Part shown: positions 16,520 through 25,898 of the stretch, one piece after another
Layout of the letters: the number at the start of each line of letters is the position of its first letter
Position numbering within the stretch: the stretch's first letter is position 1
Assembly: GCA_964476595.1 (NCBI GenBank)
Contig: CAYZCL010000111.1
Coordinates: forward strand, 1-64,000
Source of the DNA: JALSRD01 sp964476595
GTDB lineage: Bacteria > Desulfobacterota > Desulfobacteria > Desulfobacterales > JALSRD01
Direction: 5' to 3'
DNA length: 64,000 nucleotides
The notes under the pieces: generated by a model
The model's database searches: none
The model's input: the letters and a program-made list of their open reading frames with translations, nothing else
What the model was told of the DNA's origin: nothing
Translations under genes and position numbers: made by a program

Positions 16520-17542
16520 GTGCGATCCGAGGAAAAACCCCGGGCAACGGAGGTGCTGGTCACCGGCGGGGGCGGCTTCCTGGGCGGCGCCATCGTCCGT
16601 CAGCTGGCGGCGGCCGGGTACCGCGTGCGCAGCCTGTCGCGCCGCCGCTATCCCTCGCTGGAGGCGCCGGGCGTGACGCAGATCCGGGCCGACGTGCGGG
16701 ACGCGGCGGCCGTGGAAGAGGCCTGCCGCGGCGTGGCGGTGGTCTTTCACACCGCCGCGCGTGCCGGGGTGTGGGGCGACTACCGCTCGTATTTCGGCAT
16801 CAACGTGGAAGGCACGCGCAACGTGCTGGCGGCCTGCCGCCGGCAAGGGGTGCGGGCGCTGGTGCACACCAGTTCACCCAGCGTGGTGTTCGACGGCCGC
16901 GATATCGAGGGCGGCGACGAGCGCCTGCCTTACACGCGGCGTTTCCTCTCGGCCTATCAGCAAACCAAGACCATCGCCGAGCAGGAGGTGCGCGCCGCCG
17001 CCGGCGACCTGCCGCTGGTGGCGCTGCGCCCGCATCTGATCTGGGGACCCGGGGACAACCACCTGGTGCCGCGCATTGTTCAGCGGGCCGATCGGCTGGT
17101 ACGGGTCGGCGACGGGAGGAACCGCGTCGACACCACCTGGATCGAAGACGCCGCCCGGGCGCACCTGTTGGCCATGCGGGCCCTGCTGACGCGGCCGGAG
17201 CTGTCCGGCCGGGTGTACTTCATCAGCCAGGGGCAACCGCTGCCCCTGTGGGAGATGATCGACCGCATCCTGGCGGCGGCCGGGAAGGGCCCCGTGCGGC
17301 GGCGCATGTCGCGGCGCAGCGCCTGGCGGCTGGGCGCCGTGCTGGAGAAAGTCTACGGTGGGCTGCGGCTGAAGGCCGAGCCGCCCATGACGCGCTTCGT
17401 GGCCGACGAGTTGGCCACGGCCCACTGGTTCGACATTTCGGCTGCCCGGCGGGACCTGGACTACGAACCGCGCACGGGCATCGACGAGGGACTGCGCCGG
17501 CTGGCGGACTGGCTGGCGCAGCGGCCGCGGCAGGTTTACTGA
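16520..17542 (+). CDS. NAD(P)-dependent epimerase/dehydratase, OleD-like (3-beta-HSD family)
   Basis: Extended short-chain dehydrogenase of 340 residues. Visible are GGGGFLGGAIV (dinucleotide loop, about 14-24), FHTAARAGVWGDY, TSSPSVVFDG, the catalytic YQQTK, and RPHLIWGPGDNHLVPR. These blocks closely resemble OleD, the 2-alkyl-3-oxoalkanoate reductase of long-chain olefin synthesis, but no oleA, oleB or oleC homologue is in the window. The start is GTG at 16520 with GGAGG 6 nt upstream. Its end overlaps the convergent membrane protein gene by 7 nt. It may be a trailing member of the aromatic operon transcript. Confidence 0.85.
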   Translation: MRSEEKPRATEVLVTGGGGFLGGAIVRQLAAAGYRVRSLSRRRYPSLEAPGVTQIRADVRDAAAVEEACRGVAVVFHTAARAGVWGDYRSYFGINVEGTRNVLAACRRQGVRALVHTSSPSVVFDGRDIEGGDERLPYTRRFLSAYQQTKTIAEQEVRAAAGDLPLVALRPHLIWGPGDNHLVPRIVQRADRLVRVGDGRNRVDTTWIEDAARAHLLAMRALLTRPELSGRVYFISQGQPLPLWEMIDRILAAAGKGPVRRRMSRRSAWRLGAVLEKVYGGLRLKAEPPMTRFVADELATAHWFDISAARRDLDYEPRTGIDEGLRRLADWLAQRPRQVY

Positions 17543-18417
17543 GCCGTGCCGTGGGCGTCGGGCCGCACATCGCCGGCCGCCGGCCCGCCGTTGGCCTCCG
17601 GCGGCGTGTCTGCGGAGGAACCTGCTTTGGGTTGTTCGGCCTTTTCTTCGGCGGGAATCTGGTCGTAATCGATCTGCAGCGGGGAGGGTTCCACCAGGCC
17701 GGCCTCGATCTGCAGGCGCAGTTTCTTGAGCTCGGTCTGGCTCTCGATGGATTTGCGCGCCAGCAGGTAGCGCAGGTAGATGATCCACGCCACCAGGGCG
17801 CACAGCACGCCGGCCACGGCGGCGAAGACCCACTTGTAGCGCGTCAGGGTCTCGATGCCCACCTTGCCCAGGTAAGTCACCACGTTGGGCACCACCCAGT
17901 AGAGAAAGATGGCCGCGAAGATCAGGAACCCGATGGTGAAGATGTTGAAACGGGCGATGCGCGCCATGATCTTTTCCAGACGCGTCTCGTAGACGCTCTC
18001 GTCCACCGGCGCCGCCGGTTCGCCCCCGCTTTTTTCCTCCCCCTGGAACAGCGCCACCACGGCCTTGATGACGAAGGCCAGCAGCAGCACGACACCCACC
18101 GGGATGCCCACCGCCGCCACGAACCAAGCCCGGAAGGGAAAGGGGTGGTCGCGGGTGACCAGGCGCGTCTCGTAGCGGTCCAGGGGGCCGAAGGTCTTTT
18201 CGAAATAGTACTTGTCGAAGTGGCTGAGATGGTCCCCGTCGGTTTCGAAGATCACGTTGCCCTGGGTGTTGAGGATCTGCAGGCTCGACTTGCGGCCCGA
18301 TTTGCTGACCGCCACGGCGAAGATTTCGATCTCCAGCAGCAGCATTACCACGCTGATGACGATGAACATCGTCTTGTGTTCCTTGATGAAGGTCGTGATC
18401 CGATTACCTTTTGACAT
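17536..18417 (-). CDS. Multi-pass membrane protein of unknown function, 293 aa
   Basis: Four hydrophobic segments are predicted by eye: about 17-37 (MFIVISVVMLLLEIEIFAVA), 97-122, 160-183 (IFTIGFLIFAAIFLYWVV) and 194-217. A likely extracytoplasmic loop (about 40-95) and a charged cytoplasmic tail rich in Glu, Pro and Ala follow. No enzymatic motif was recognised. The gene is monocistronic, facing the OleD-like gene with a 7-nt overlap and divergent from the ACT gene. Confidence 0.75.
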   Translation of the reverse strand: MSKGNRITTFIKEHKTMFIVISVVMLLLEIEIFAVAVSKSGRKSSLQILNTQGNVIFETDGDHLSHFDKYYFEKTFGPLDRYETRLVTRDHPFPFRAWFVAAVGIPVGVVLLLAFVIKAVVALFQGEEKSGGEPAAPVDESVYETRLEKIMARIARFNIFTIGFLIFAAIFLYWVVPNVVTYLGKVGIETLTRYKWVFAAVAGVLCALVAWIIYLRYLLARKSIESQTELKKLRLQIEAGLVEPSPLQIDYDQIPAEEKAEQPKAGSSADTPPEANGGPAAGDVRPDAHGTAQ

Positions 18418-18570
18418 TTAAGCACCTTTGTGTTCATTTCACCATTTGCGACCGATTCTTCTTACCATAGGGCAAACCCGGTATTCAACCGCTAAACCGC
18501 GGCCGCCGGCGACGACGGCGGGCCGGCACTCCGGCCGGTCCGGACCGCGGCACACAGCAGGATAATCACC

Positions 18571-19125
18571 ATGAGCAGGGTCATCATATCCGTGCTGGGG
18601 CCCGACCGCCCCGGCATCATCGCCGCCACGGCCGGGATCCTCTTCGACAACGCGTGCAACATCGAAAACGTGTCCCAGACCATCCTGCAGAACGAGTTTT
18701 CCGGGATTTTCATCGTCACCACGCCCGATGACATTGGCATCGGGGACCTCAACGCGCGTCTGCGCGAGGGGCTGGCGCCGCTGCGGCAGCACGTTTTCGT
18801 CAAGCCGGTCAGCGACGCGCCGCCGGCTTTCGACACCGGCGCCAGCGAGCCCTTCGTGATCACCACCCGCGGGCCGGACCAGAAAGGCCTGGTGGCGCGC
18901 ATCACCGAGGTCATTGCGCGCCACGGGGTCAACGTCACCAACCTGCAGGCCGTTTTCAAGGGCGGCGACGATCCCGGCGACAACATCATGATCTACGAGG
19001 TGGACGTGCCGCCGCACACCGATACCGAGATGCTGCAGCGGGACCTGCGGGACCGCGCGCGGGAGTTGGGGCTGACCATCAGCATCCAGCACCGCCGCAT
19101 TTTCGAAACCATCAACCGGGTGTGA
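18571..19125 (+). CDS. Tandem ACT-domain protein (GcvR-like)
   Basis: A 184-residue protein made of two ACT domains, about 3-80 (VLGPDRPGIIAATAGILFD) and 92-172 (TRGPDQKGLVARITEVIARHGVNV). ACT domains bind amino acids; the GcvR type is a regulatory protein without a DNA-binding domain. It sits 13 nt upstream of a UPF0210 gene, a pairing also seen in other bacteria, so the two probably work together. Ligand unknown. Confidence 0.85.
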   Translation: MSRVIISVLGPDRPGIIAATAGILFDNACNIENVSQTILQNEFSGIFIVTTPDDIGIGDLNARLREGLAPLRQHVFVKPVSDAPPAFDTGASEPFVITTRGPDQKGLVARITEVIARHGVNVTNLQAVFKGGDDPGDNIMIYEVDVPPHTDTEMLQRDLRDRARELGLTISIQHRRIFETINRV

Positions 19126-19138
19126 AAAGGAGGGGGCC

Positions 19139-20512
19139 GTGCTCAACCAGCAGGAGATCCTGTCGACCCTGGAGATGGTCCAGCACGAGAACCTGGACGT
19201 GCGCACCGTGACGCTGGGGCTCAACCTGATGGACTGCGGCAGCGACGACCTGGCGCGTTTCTGCGACAACATCCGCCGGCGCATCGGCCGCCTGGCCCGC
19301 GACTTGGTTCGGGTGTGCGACCAGGTGGGCCAGAAGTACGGCATACCCGTGGTCAACAAGCGCATCGCCGTGAGTCCCATGGCGGTGGCGGCCGCCGGTT
19401 TCGACCGCGGGCAGATGGTGACCGTGGCCGAAACCCTGGACGGCATCGCCCGCGAGGTGGGGGTGGACTTCATCGGCGGGTTTTCGGCGCTGGTGCAGAA
19501 GGGCATCGCCCGGGGCGACCGGGCCCTGATCGAGGCCGTTCCCGAGGCTCTGGCGCGCACCGGACGGGTGTGCGCCTCGGTCAACGTGGCCTCCACGCGG
19601 GCCGGCATCAACATGGACGCCGTGCTGCTCATGGGCCGCATCATCAAGCAGGCCGCCGAACTGACCGCCGACCGCGACGGCCTGGCCTGCGCCAAGCTGT
19701 GCGTGTTCGCCAACATCCCGCAGGACATCCCTTTCATGGCCGGCGCCTACCTGGGGGTGGGCGAACCCGACGCCGTGATCAACGTGGGCGTCAGCGGTCC
19801 CGGGGTGGTCAAAAAAGCCATCGACCGCGCCCTGGACGGCGGCGGGGCCATGGACCTGGGGCGGCTCTCGGAGATCATCAAGCGCACGGCCTACAAGGTC
19901 ACCCGGGTGGGCGAACTCATCGGCCGGGAGGTGGCCGAGCGGCTGGACATCGGTTTCGGGGTGGTGGACCTCTCGCTGGCCCCCACGCCCCACGTGGGCG
20001 ACAGCGTGGGCGAGATCTTCCAGAGCCTGGGGCTGCTGAGCATCGGCGTGCCCGGCACCACCGCGGCCCTGGCCATGCTCAACGACGCCGTTAAGAAGGG
20101 CGGCGCCTTCGCCAGTTCCCACGTGGGCGGCCTGAGCGGGGCCTTCATCCCGGTCAGCGAGGACCTCAACATCGGCCGGGCCGCAGGGGACGGTCACCTG
20201 TGCATCGAAAAGCTCGAGGCCATCACCAGCGTGTGCTCGGTGGGCCTGGACATGGTGGCGCTGCCCGGCGACACCTCGGCCGAGACCCTGGCGGCCATCA
20301 TGGCCGACGAAATGGCCATCGGCGTCATCAACCGCAAGACCACCGCCACGCGCCTGATCCCGGTGCCCGGCAAGAAGGCCGGCGATCGCGCCTTCTTCGG
20401 CGGCCTGCTGGGCGAGAGCCCCATCATGGCGGTCAACAACGCGGGCGGCCAGAACCGCTTCGTGCGTCTGGGCGGCCTGATTCCGGCGCCCATCCAGAGC
20501 CTGGTGAATTGA
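19139..20512 (+). CDS. UPF0210 / DUF711 family protein
   Basis: A 457-residue cytosolic protein of the UPF0210 family (PFL-like fold), whose biochemical role is not established. Typical stretches are VRTVTLGLNLMDC, VNKRIAVSPMAV, VCASVNVASTRAGINMDAV and the glycine-rich C-terminal part FGGLLGESPIMAV. The start is GTG at 19139 with a strong AAGGAGG. It is co-transcribed with the upstream ACT protein, which suggests amino-acid responsive control of its activity. Confidence 0.9.
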   Translation: MLNQQEILSTLEMVQHENLDVRTVTLGLNLMDCGSDDLARFCDNIRRRIGRLARDLVRVCDQVGQKYGIPVVNKRIAVSPMAVAAAGFDRGQMVTVAETLDGIAREVGVDFIGGFSALVQKGIARGDRALIEAVPEALARTGRVCASVNVASTRAGINMDAVLLMGRIIKQAAELTADRDGLACAKLCVFANIPQDIPFMAGAYLGVGEPDAVINVGVSGPGVVKKAIDRALDGGGAMDLGRLSEIIKRTAYKVTRVGELIGREVAERLDIGFGVVDLSLAPTPHVGDSVGEIFQSLGLLSIGVPGTTAALAMLNDAVKKGGAFASSHVGGLSGAFIPVSEDLNIGRAAGDGHLCIEKLEAITSVCSVGLDMVALPGDTSAETLAAIMADEMAIGVINRKTTATRLIPVPGKKAGDRAFFGGLLGESPIMAVNNAGGQNRFVRLGGLIPAPIQSLVN

Positions 20513-20628
20513 AATTAAAGCAGGTGTCAGGTTCCATGCAGCCGGTTGTCTGCGGATATCTTACGGCTGACGTTTAAATCGGGCCATACCCGATAACCGA
20601 ATCGGCCGGTTTTGCCCAAACCATGCTG

Positions 20629-21483
20629 TTACCATGGTTGCGGCTTGCATATGTAACTGTTTCCGACCAGCGCGCCTTTCAGGCCGGGGGCAAATCTGCC
20701 GTTGTGCGAGTATCTTTTGCCGCATATGTCACAATATCCATTCTCATCGCGATCAAGCGCTTCACGCACATAGCTGTAGACTTGATGTTTGAAGACCTCT
20801 TTGCAGTATATGTGATGCCCTTTGCAGAATGAACCGTAAGGCTTGCCGCCAGCTTGCGCGCGGGAGCTGCCGCCTCTGGATCCGTTTCCTGCTTTTATAT
20901 TTCTGTACTTCTGTTTTTCTGAATTGTTCATCCTTCTCCAAATTTCACTTCTTTCCCAGTTGATTTTTCTCACCTCACGGTTAAATCGCGCTATGATTTC
21001 CCTGCTCCGGACGATCTCGTTTTTGTAATATGCGCGACCTGAAGCCAGACGATGGATATAATCCGGCGGGAACCTTTGCAGGCCTAATTTTTCCTCAGCC
21101 TGTTTCTTTTCCTTTGAGATCAAGCCGTACAGCCTCGTAAGGGCCATGATGTTTTGGGGGTTCAAGCCGCTTTCATACTCCTTGATTATCTTCTGCACCC
21201 GTTGCGGCTTTCTTCTGCCCGCACCGACAACCCCGATGCCGGCAAGCCCCATGGCATGCAGTTGGCGGATGTCCGGGATAGCATTTGTCCGGTAGGAATG
21301 ATTCAATACTTGCTGCATCCTGTTGATGACATGTTGCTGGTTGCCTATTTCAGATTTGAAAGCGCCGAGTTCGCCGTCCAGCTTCAACAAACGATCTAAT
21401 TTGCCTGCATTGGCAATTTGGGTGTAAAACAGCATCAATAACGATAGACAGCCGACCCAACATGCCTGCTTCAAAAGATTCAA
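20629..21483 (-). CDS. Secreted hypothetical protein with Cys-rich C-terminal domain
   Basis: A 284-residue protein starting at TTG 21483, chosen because AGGAGGAAT lies 8 nt upstream. The N-terminus MNLLKQACWVGCLSLLMLFY is a signal peptide, with probable cleavage after IANA (about 26). A helical, coiled-coil-like middle (about 30-200) is followed by a compact C-terminal region with cysteines in SFCKGHHIYCKE, YCDICGKRY and SYICK, resembling a small zinc-ribbon. Codon use is visibly AT-richer than that of its neighbours, suggesting horizontal acquisition. No family was recognised. Confidence 0.65.
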   Translation of the reverse strand: MNLLKQACWVGCLSLLMLFYTQIANAGKLDRLLKLDGELGAFKSEIGNQQHVINRMQQVLNHSYRTNAIPDIRQLHAMGLAGIGVVGAGRRKPQRVQKIIKEYESGLNPQNIMALTRLYGLISKEKKQAEEKLGLQRFPPDYIHRLASGRAYYKNEIVRSREIIARFNREVRKINWERSEIWRRMNNSEKQKYRNIKAGNGSRGGSSRAQAGGKPYGSFCKGHHIYCKEVFKHQVYSYVREALDRDENGYCDICGKRYSHNGRFAPGLKGALVGNSYICKPQPW

Positions 21484-21987
21484 CGGCTATTCCTCCTGAC
21501 TTATTTGATTGTTGACCAAAACGTGTCAATCCCTTGTTGGGAATCCTGGCTGTTTGCCGGAGAACGATGCTCCACAAGAAAACCGGAGGACGCCTGAGGT
21601 GGATTTTCCCGATATGAATGTATTCGGTAAAGTATACGCAAACATGAAACTGAAGATCGGGTACCGCTGTCATATTGCTTCCGCGTCAACCCGGCATCGT
21701 GCAAGGGGGTCACTCGGGCGACAGGCATTTTGTTCTTTGCGATTTTTATCCGATATGCTTTAATATCCCCGAAGTACAAAGTCGGCGTGATTGGTTCTCA
21801 TGGGAAATCTTCTGTTGAAAAAGGGGATGCTCTGTCGATATGGCAGAGATGTTCCGAAAACAGCGGGAAAATGGCCGCCCGGATCGCTGGCTGAAGGGGA
21901 AAAGCATCAATACCGGGAAGGGGCGGCCGGTTTTTTCGCTGATTGTGACTGCATATACCTTAGTCAATTGAAAGGATAGAAAGTGAC
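21484..21987. other. AT-richer intergenic stretch, no gene supported
   Basis: About 500 bases between the secreted protein gene and the nitronate monooxygenase gene. Composition matches the AT-richer secreted-protein gene rather than the surrounding DNA. Short open frames on both strands have no ribosome binding site and no recognisable product. A TTGACA-like hexamer at 21524-21529 on the minus strand is too close to the TTG start to be a usable promoter. Confidence 0.5.
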
Positions 21988-23004
21988 ATGTTGATCGACA
22001 GGTTTTTTAACCGGGGCCGCGAATTTCTAGGATCGCGGTATCCCATCATGTGCGGCGCCATGACCTGGGTCAGCGACCCGCGCCTGGTGAGCGCCGTCGG
22101 AAACGCCGGCGGCTTCGGGCTGCTGGCGGGGGGCAACGCCCCGGTGGACATCTTCGCGCAGCAGATCGACGAGACCCGGCGCCTGAGCGATAAACCCTTC
22201 GGCGTCAACCTGATCACCCTGGCGCCCGTGTACCGCCAGCAACTGGACATGGTGTGCGACAAGGGCTGCCCGCTGGTGGTCTTCGCCGGCGGCATTCCCA
22301 AGAAGCGCGAAATTGCCCAGGTCAAGGCCGCCGGCGCGCGGGTGATGTGCTTCGCCCCCACGGCGCCGCTGGCCTACAAGCTCATCGACCGCGGCGCCGA
22401 CGCCCTGATGCTGGAGGGTTCCGAGGCCGGCGGGCACATCGGACCCGTGGCCCTGTCCATCCTGCTGCAGCAGATCCTGTTCCAGGTCGATGAAGTGCCC
22501 GTGTTCATCGCCGGCGGCATCGCCACGGGACGCATGATGGCCCACCTGTTGATGATGGGCGCCGCCGGCGTTCAAATGGGCACGCGTTTCGTCATGTCCG
22601 AGGAGTGCATCGCGCACCCGCGCTTCAAGGAGGTCTTTCGGAAGGCGCGCGCCCGGGACGCCGTGGCCACGCCGCAGTTCGACAGCCGCCTGCCGGTCAT
22701 CCCGGTGCGGGCCCTGAAAAACGAGGGTACCACCTCGTTCAGCAAGCTGCAGCTGGAGCTGCTCAAGCGCCTGGACAGCGGGGAGATCGACCGCGAGGAG
22801 GCGCAGTACGAGGTGGAGCGCTTCTGGGTGGGCGCCCTGCGCAAGGCCGCCATCGACGGAGACGTGGAGGGCGGCTCGCTGATGGCCGGGCAATCCGTGG
22901 GCCTGGTGGAAAAGGTCATGCCGCTGCGGGAGATCATCGACGAGATGGTGCGCGACGCCGAAGCCGAACTGCAGCGTTTAAAAGCCATATTCGATCAAGC
23001 CTAG
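21988..23004 (+). CDS. Nitronate monooxygenase / FabK-like flavoprotein
   Basis: FMN-dependent TIM-barrel protein of the 2-nitropropane dioxygenase family, 338 residues. Visible are RYPIMCGAMTWVSDPRLV, the FMN phosphate-binding EGSEAGGHIGP and AGGIATGRMMAHLLMMGA, and MGTRFVMSEE. The family includes nitronate monooxygenases and FabK enoyl-ACP reductases, and the sequence does not decide between them. It is 12 nt upstream of an MFS transporter and shares its terminator at 24266. Confidence 0.85.
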   Translation: MLIDRFFNRGREFLGSRYPIMCGAMTWVSDPRLVSAVGNAGGFGLLAGGNAPVDIFAQQIDETRRLSDKPFGVNLITLAPVYRQQLDMVCDKGCPLVVFAGGIPKKREIAQVKAAGARVMCFAPTAPLAYKLIDRGADALMLEGSEAGGHIGPVALSILLQQILFQVDEVPVFIAGGIATGRMMAHLLMMGAAGVQMGTRFVMSEECIAHPRFKEVFRKARARDAVATPQFDSRLPVIPVRALKNEGTTSFSKLQLELLKRLDSGEIDREEAQYEVERFWVGALRKAAIDGDVEGGSLMAGQSVGLVEKVMPLREIIDEMVRDAEAELQRLKAIFDQA

Positions 23005-23016
23005 GGGCCGGCGACC

Positions 23017-24207
23017 ATGACATCCCTGCAAAAGAGCGTGGCTTCTTCGCCGGCCGGCGGCGCGGCGTCGGTATTCGAGACCGGCAAGATCCTGGCGCTG
23101 TCCATCAGCCACTTCGTCCACGACGTCTTCTCGGCATTTCTGGCGCCGCTGCTGCCGCTGCTCATCGAGAAGCTCTCCATGTCGCTCACCCAGGCCGGCT
23201 TCCTGTCCACCGTGATGCAGCTGCCGGCCCTGATGAACCCTTACATCGGGCAGCTGGCCGACCGCATCAGCGTGCGCTACTTCGTCATCCTGGCGCCGGC
23301 CATGACGGCCATCCCCATGAGCCTCATCGGCGTGGCGCCCAGCTACGGCGTGCTGCTCCTGCTGCTCTTCGTGGCCGGCATCAGCGTGGCCCTTTTCCAC
23401 GTGCCGGCGCCGGTCATGGTGGCCCGCCTGGCCGGCGGGCGCAAGGGGCGCGGCATGAGTTTTTTCATGACCGGCGGCGAACTGGCGCGCACGGTGGGGC
23501 CGCTGGCGGCGGTGGGCGCGGTGTCGCTCATGGGCCTGGAGGGCTTCTACCCCGTCATGTTGGTGGGGGTGGCCGCCTCGGCCTGGCTCTACTGGCGCTT
23601 CCGGCACGTGAACCTGGATATCTCGGACCGACGGCAGAAACTGTCCATCCGCAGCACCTGGAAACACATGCGCCGCGTGCTGGCGCCGCTTTCGGGCATC
23701 CTGGTGGCACGCGGCTTCATGCACGCCGCCATGACGGCCTTCCTGCCCACCTTCGTCGAGATGGAGAGCGGCAACCTGTGGCTGGCCGGGGCGGCGCTGA
23801 CCATCTTCGAGGCCTCGGGGGTCGCCGGCGTGCTCACCGCCGGGTCGCTCAGCGACCACCTGGGGCGCCGCCGCATGCTGCTGATCTCCCTGCTGGGCGC
23901 GCCCCTCAGCCTGCTGCTGTTCGTCTACAGCGGCGGCTGGCTGCGGGTGGCGGCGCTGCTGCTAACCGGCTTCACGCTGCTGTCCACCACGCCGGTGATG
24001 CTGGCCCTGGTGCAGGAGCACGCCGGCGACAGCAGCCCGGCGGCGGCCAACGGCCTGTTCATGATGATCTCCTTTCTGGCGCGCTCGGCCGTGGTCGTGC
24101 TGGTGGGCATGATCGCCGACCGCATCGGCCTGCACGCCACCTACGTGATCGCCGCCGGCGCCGGCCTGATCGGCATTCCCTTTGTGCTGGCGCTGCCGCG
24201 GCGGTAG
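23017..24207 (+). CDS. Major facilitator superfamily transporter
   Basis: A 396-residue protein with about 12 hydrophobic segments. The MFS loop motif between helices 2 and 3 reads GQLADRISVRYFV, and a repeat of it in the second half reads GSLSDHLGRRRML. The overall pattern is nearest to the Fsr/fosmidomycin-resistance type, inferred by eye. Substrate unknown; as the second gene of a two-gene unit it may export a substrate or product of the adjacent flavoprotein. Confidence 0.88.
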   Translation: MTSLQKSVASSPAGGAASVFETGKILALSISHFVHDVFSAFLAPLLPLLIEKLSMSLTQAGFLSTVMQLPALMNPYIGQLADRISVRYFVILAPAMTAIPMSLIGVAPSYGVLLLLLFVAGISVALFHVPAPVMVARLAGGRKGRGMSFFMTGGELARTVGPLAAVGAVSLMGLEGFYPVMLVGVAASAWLYWRFRHVNLDISDRRQKLSIRSTWKHMRRVLAPLSGILVARGFMHAAMTAFLPTFVEMESGNLWLAGAALTIFEASGVAGVLTAGSLSDHLGRRRMLLISLLGAPLSLLLFVYSGGWLRVAALLLTGFTLLSTTPVMLALVQEHAGDSSPAAANGLFMMISFLARSAVVVLVGMIADRIGLHATYVIAAGAGLIGIPFVLALPRR

Positions 24208-24265
24208 CAGCGGACGAAGTATCGGGTTTCCGGCGCCGGGAAAGGGGGCCGGGAGTTTGATTCCC

Positions 24266-24287
24266 AGCAGGCGGCCGCCTGCTTTTT
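24266..24287 (+). terminator. Intrinsic terminator after the flavoprotein-MFS unit
   Basis: The exact 18-nt palindrome AGCAGGCGGCCGCCTGCT (24266-24283) overlaps a run of five T (24283-24287). It lies 59 nt after the MFS stop and upstream of the DUF885 gene start. Confidence 0.8.
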
Positions 24288-24305
24288 ATATGGAGAATTT
24301 TTGAC

Positions 24306-25898
24306 GTGTCCGGAAAAGAGGCGAATGAAGGGAGGACCGTCGAAGAAGTCGGCCGCGAGATGATGGATTTGCTGGCGCGGCGGTTTCCGGTGTCGTGCGC
24401 CAGCGACGAGTACTACTTCTTCCCGCAGGCCTCCCTGTCCCCGGGCAGGTGGCGGGACTGGGACCGCTACGACCCGGACACCGTGGCCGACACGGCCAGC
24501 CGGCTGAGGGGTTTTGCCGCGGCGCTGGAGATGCTTCCCCTGGACGACGAAAACCCTGCAGCCCGCCAAAGTGAAGAGCAGGTCGACCGGCGCCTGCTCC
24601 GGAGAACGGCCGTCACCCTGGCCGACCAGCTGGAGACGGTGCGCAGCTGGCAGACCCAGCCCACGCTGGTGCTCTCCGTGGCCTGCATCGGCCTGTCCCA
24701 GGCCCTGGATGATGACGCCCCCGATGCCCTCCGGCAGCGGGCCGGCACCCTGGCCGCTTTCCTGGACAGCGGCCGCCGGCACCTGGCGAAGGTGCCCGAA
24801 CTGTTCCGGGACCTGGGGCTGGAGATGGCCGCCGGCACGCGCCGCTACTTTGCGTCGCTGCTGGCACGCGCGCCCGAACTCCAAGGGGCCCTGGCGGCGC
24901 TGGCGGGCTTCGAGGACACCCTGCACGGCCTGAGATGCCGCAGGGAGTTTGCCCTGCCGGCGGCGGTGTTCGAATCCATCGTCCGCGACCACATGGACAC
25001 GGACCTGTCGACGGAAGGGATGGCTGCGGAGCTGGACGACGAGATCGCCGCAGCGCGTGCGCAGATCGCCCGCATCCTGGCTGCGGATTTCGGCGGGCGT
25101 TCACTGCAGGCGTGCATCGCAGCCATTCCCCTGCCCGAAGTCAATGCCGGGGGCCTTCTGGGGCTCTACGAAGGCGAGGTCCGCCGGTTGCTCCGGCACT
25201 GCCTGGACCACGGGCTGGCCAACGAGGAGCTGGCCGCCCGCTGCCCGGTTCGGGTGCGGCCGGTGCCCGACTACCTCTCGGCCACCCGGGCGGCGTCCAG
25301 CTACAGCATCCGTCCCGGCCATCCCCCCACCGGAGGCGTCTTCTACATTCACAACGTCGGTCTTCCCGGAGAGGAAAAGCAATCCTACCAGCGGGAGTAC
25401 CGCATCCTGAGCGCCCACGAGACCTGGCCCGGCCATCACCTGCTGGACATTCATCGCTGGGGGCACCCGCGTCCGTTGCGCCGGGTGGTGGAGCACCCCA
25501 CCTTTTACGAGGGCTGGGCCTGTTTCGCCGAAGAGCTGATGCGCCACACGGGCTACTTTCACACCGCGCGGGACCGCCTGCTGATGGCCCGCCGCCGCCT
25601 GTGGCGCGCCGTGCGCGGCAAGGTGGACCTGGGCTTGCAGACCGGAAGCATGGACCTTCCGAAAGCCGCCGCCTGCCTGGAGGAAGCCGGCGTCCCGGCA
25701 GATCGGGCGCGCTCGGTGGTGCGCAAATACCCGTTGAACCCCGGCTACCAGCTGTGTTACACCGCAGGACTAAGGGCTTTCGAGCGGCTCTACCGCCGGT
25801 ACGGCCGCCGCGACCCAGCCCGTTTTACCGGCGCCGTTCTCTCGGCCGGCGAGGTCGGCTTCCGCCAGCTGGAACGCAACCTGCGACAACGGCGGTGA
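24306..25898 (+). CDS. DUF885 family protein (putative metallopeptidase)
   Basis: A 530-residue cytosolic protein (no signal peptide). The DUF885 signature is clear: HETWPGHHLLD with His371, Glu372 and His377/378, and EGWACFAEELM with Glu402, which together look like a gluzincin-type zinc site. Also seen are RAASSYSIRPGHPPTGGVF and the C-terminal PGYQLCYTAGLR. It starts GTG at 24306 with GGAG about 10 nt upstream, just after the terminator. It heads a cluster with an ATP-grasp-like gene and a methyltransferase. Peptidase activity is inferred from motifs; the substrate is unknown. Confidence 0.85.
   Translation: MSGKEANEGRTVEEVGREMMDLLARRFPVSCASDEYYFFPQASLSPGRWRDWDRYDPDTVADTASRLRGFAAALEMLPLDDENPAARQSEEQVDRRLLRRTAVTLADQLETVRSWQTQPTLVLSVACIGLSQALDDDAPDALRQRAGTLAAFLDSGRRHLAKVPELFRDLGLEMAAGTRRYFASLLARAPELQGALAALAGFEDTLHGLRCRREFALPAAVFESIVRDHMDTDLSTEGMAAELDDEIAAARAQIARILAADFGGRSLQACIAAIPLPEVNAGGLLGLYEGEVRRLLRHCLDHGLANEELAARCPVRVRPVPDYLSATRAASSYSIRPGHPPTGGVFYIHNVGLPGEEKQSYQREYRILSAHETWPGHHLLDIHRWGHPRPLRRVVEHPTFYEGWACFAEELMRHTGYFHTARDRLLMARRRLWRAVRGKVDLGLQTGSMDLPKAAACLEEAGVPADRARSVVRKYPLNPGYQLCYTAGLRAFERLYRRYGRRDPARFTGAVLSAGEVGFRQLERNLRQRR

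Noticed and set aside
20595..20613. Weak hairpin AACCG/CGGTT plus T4 after the UPF0210 gene
   Set aside because: Only a 5-bp stem with a 7-nt loop; too weak to call as a terminator.
21500..21529. TTGACA with an AATAAG -10 upstream of the secreted protein gene
   Set aside because: Predicted transcription start would fall inside or after the ribosome binding site.
21501..21967. Several short open frames in the AT-richer spacer
   Set aside because: No ribosome binding sites, mutually overlapping, low-complexity products.
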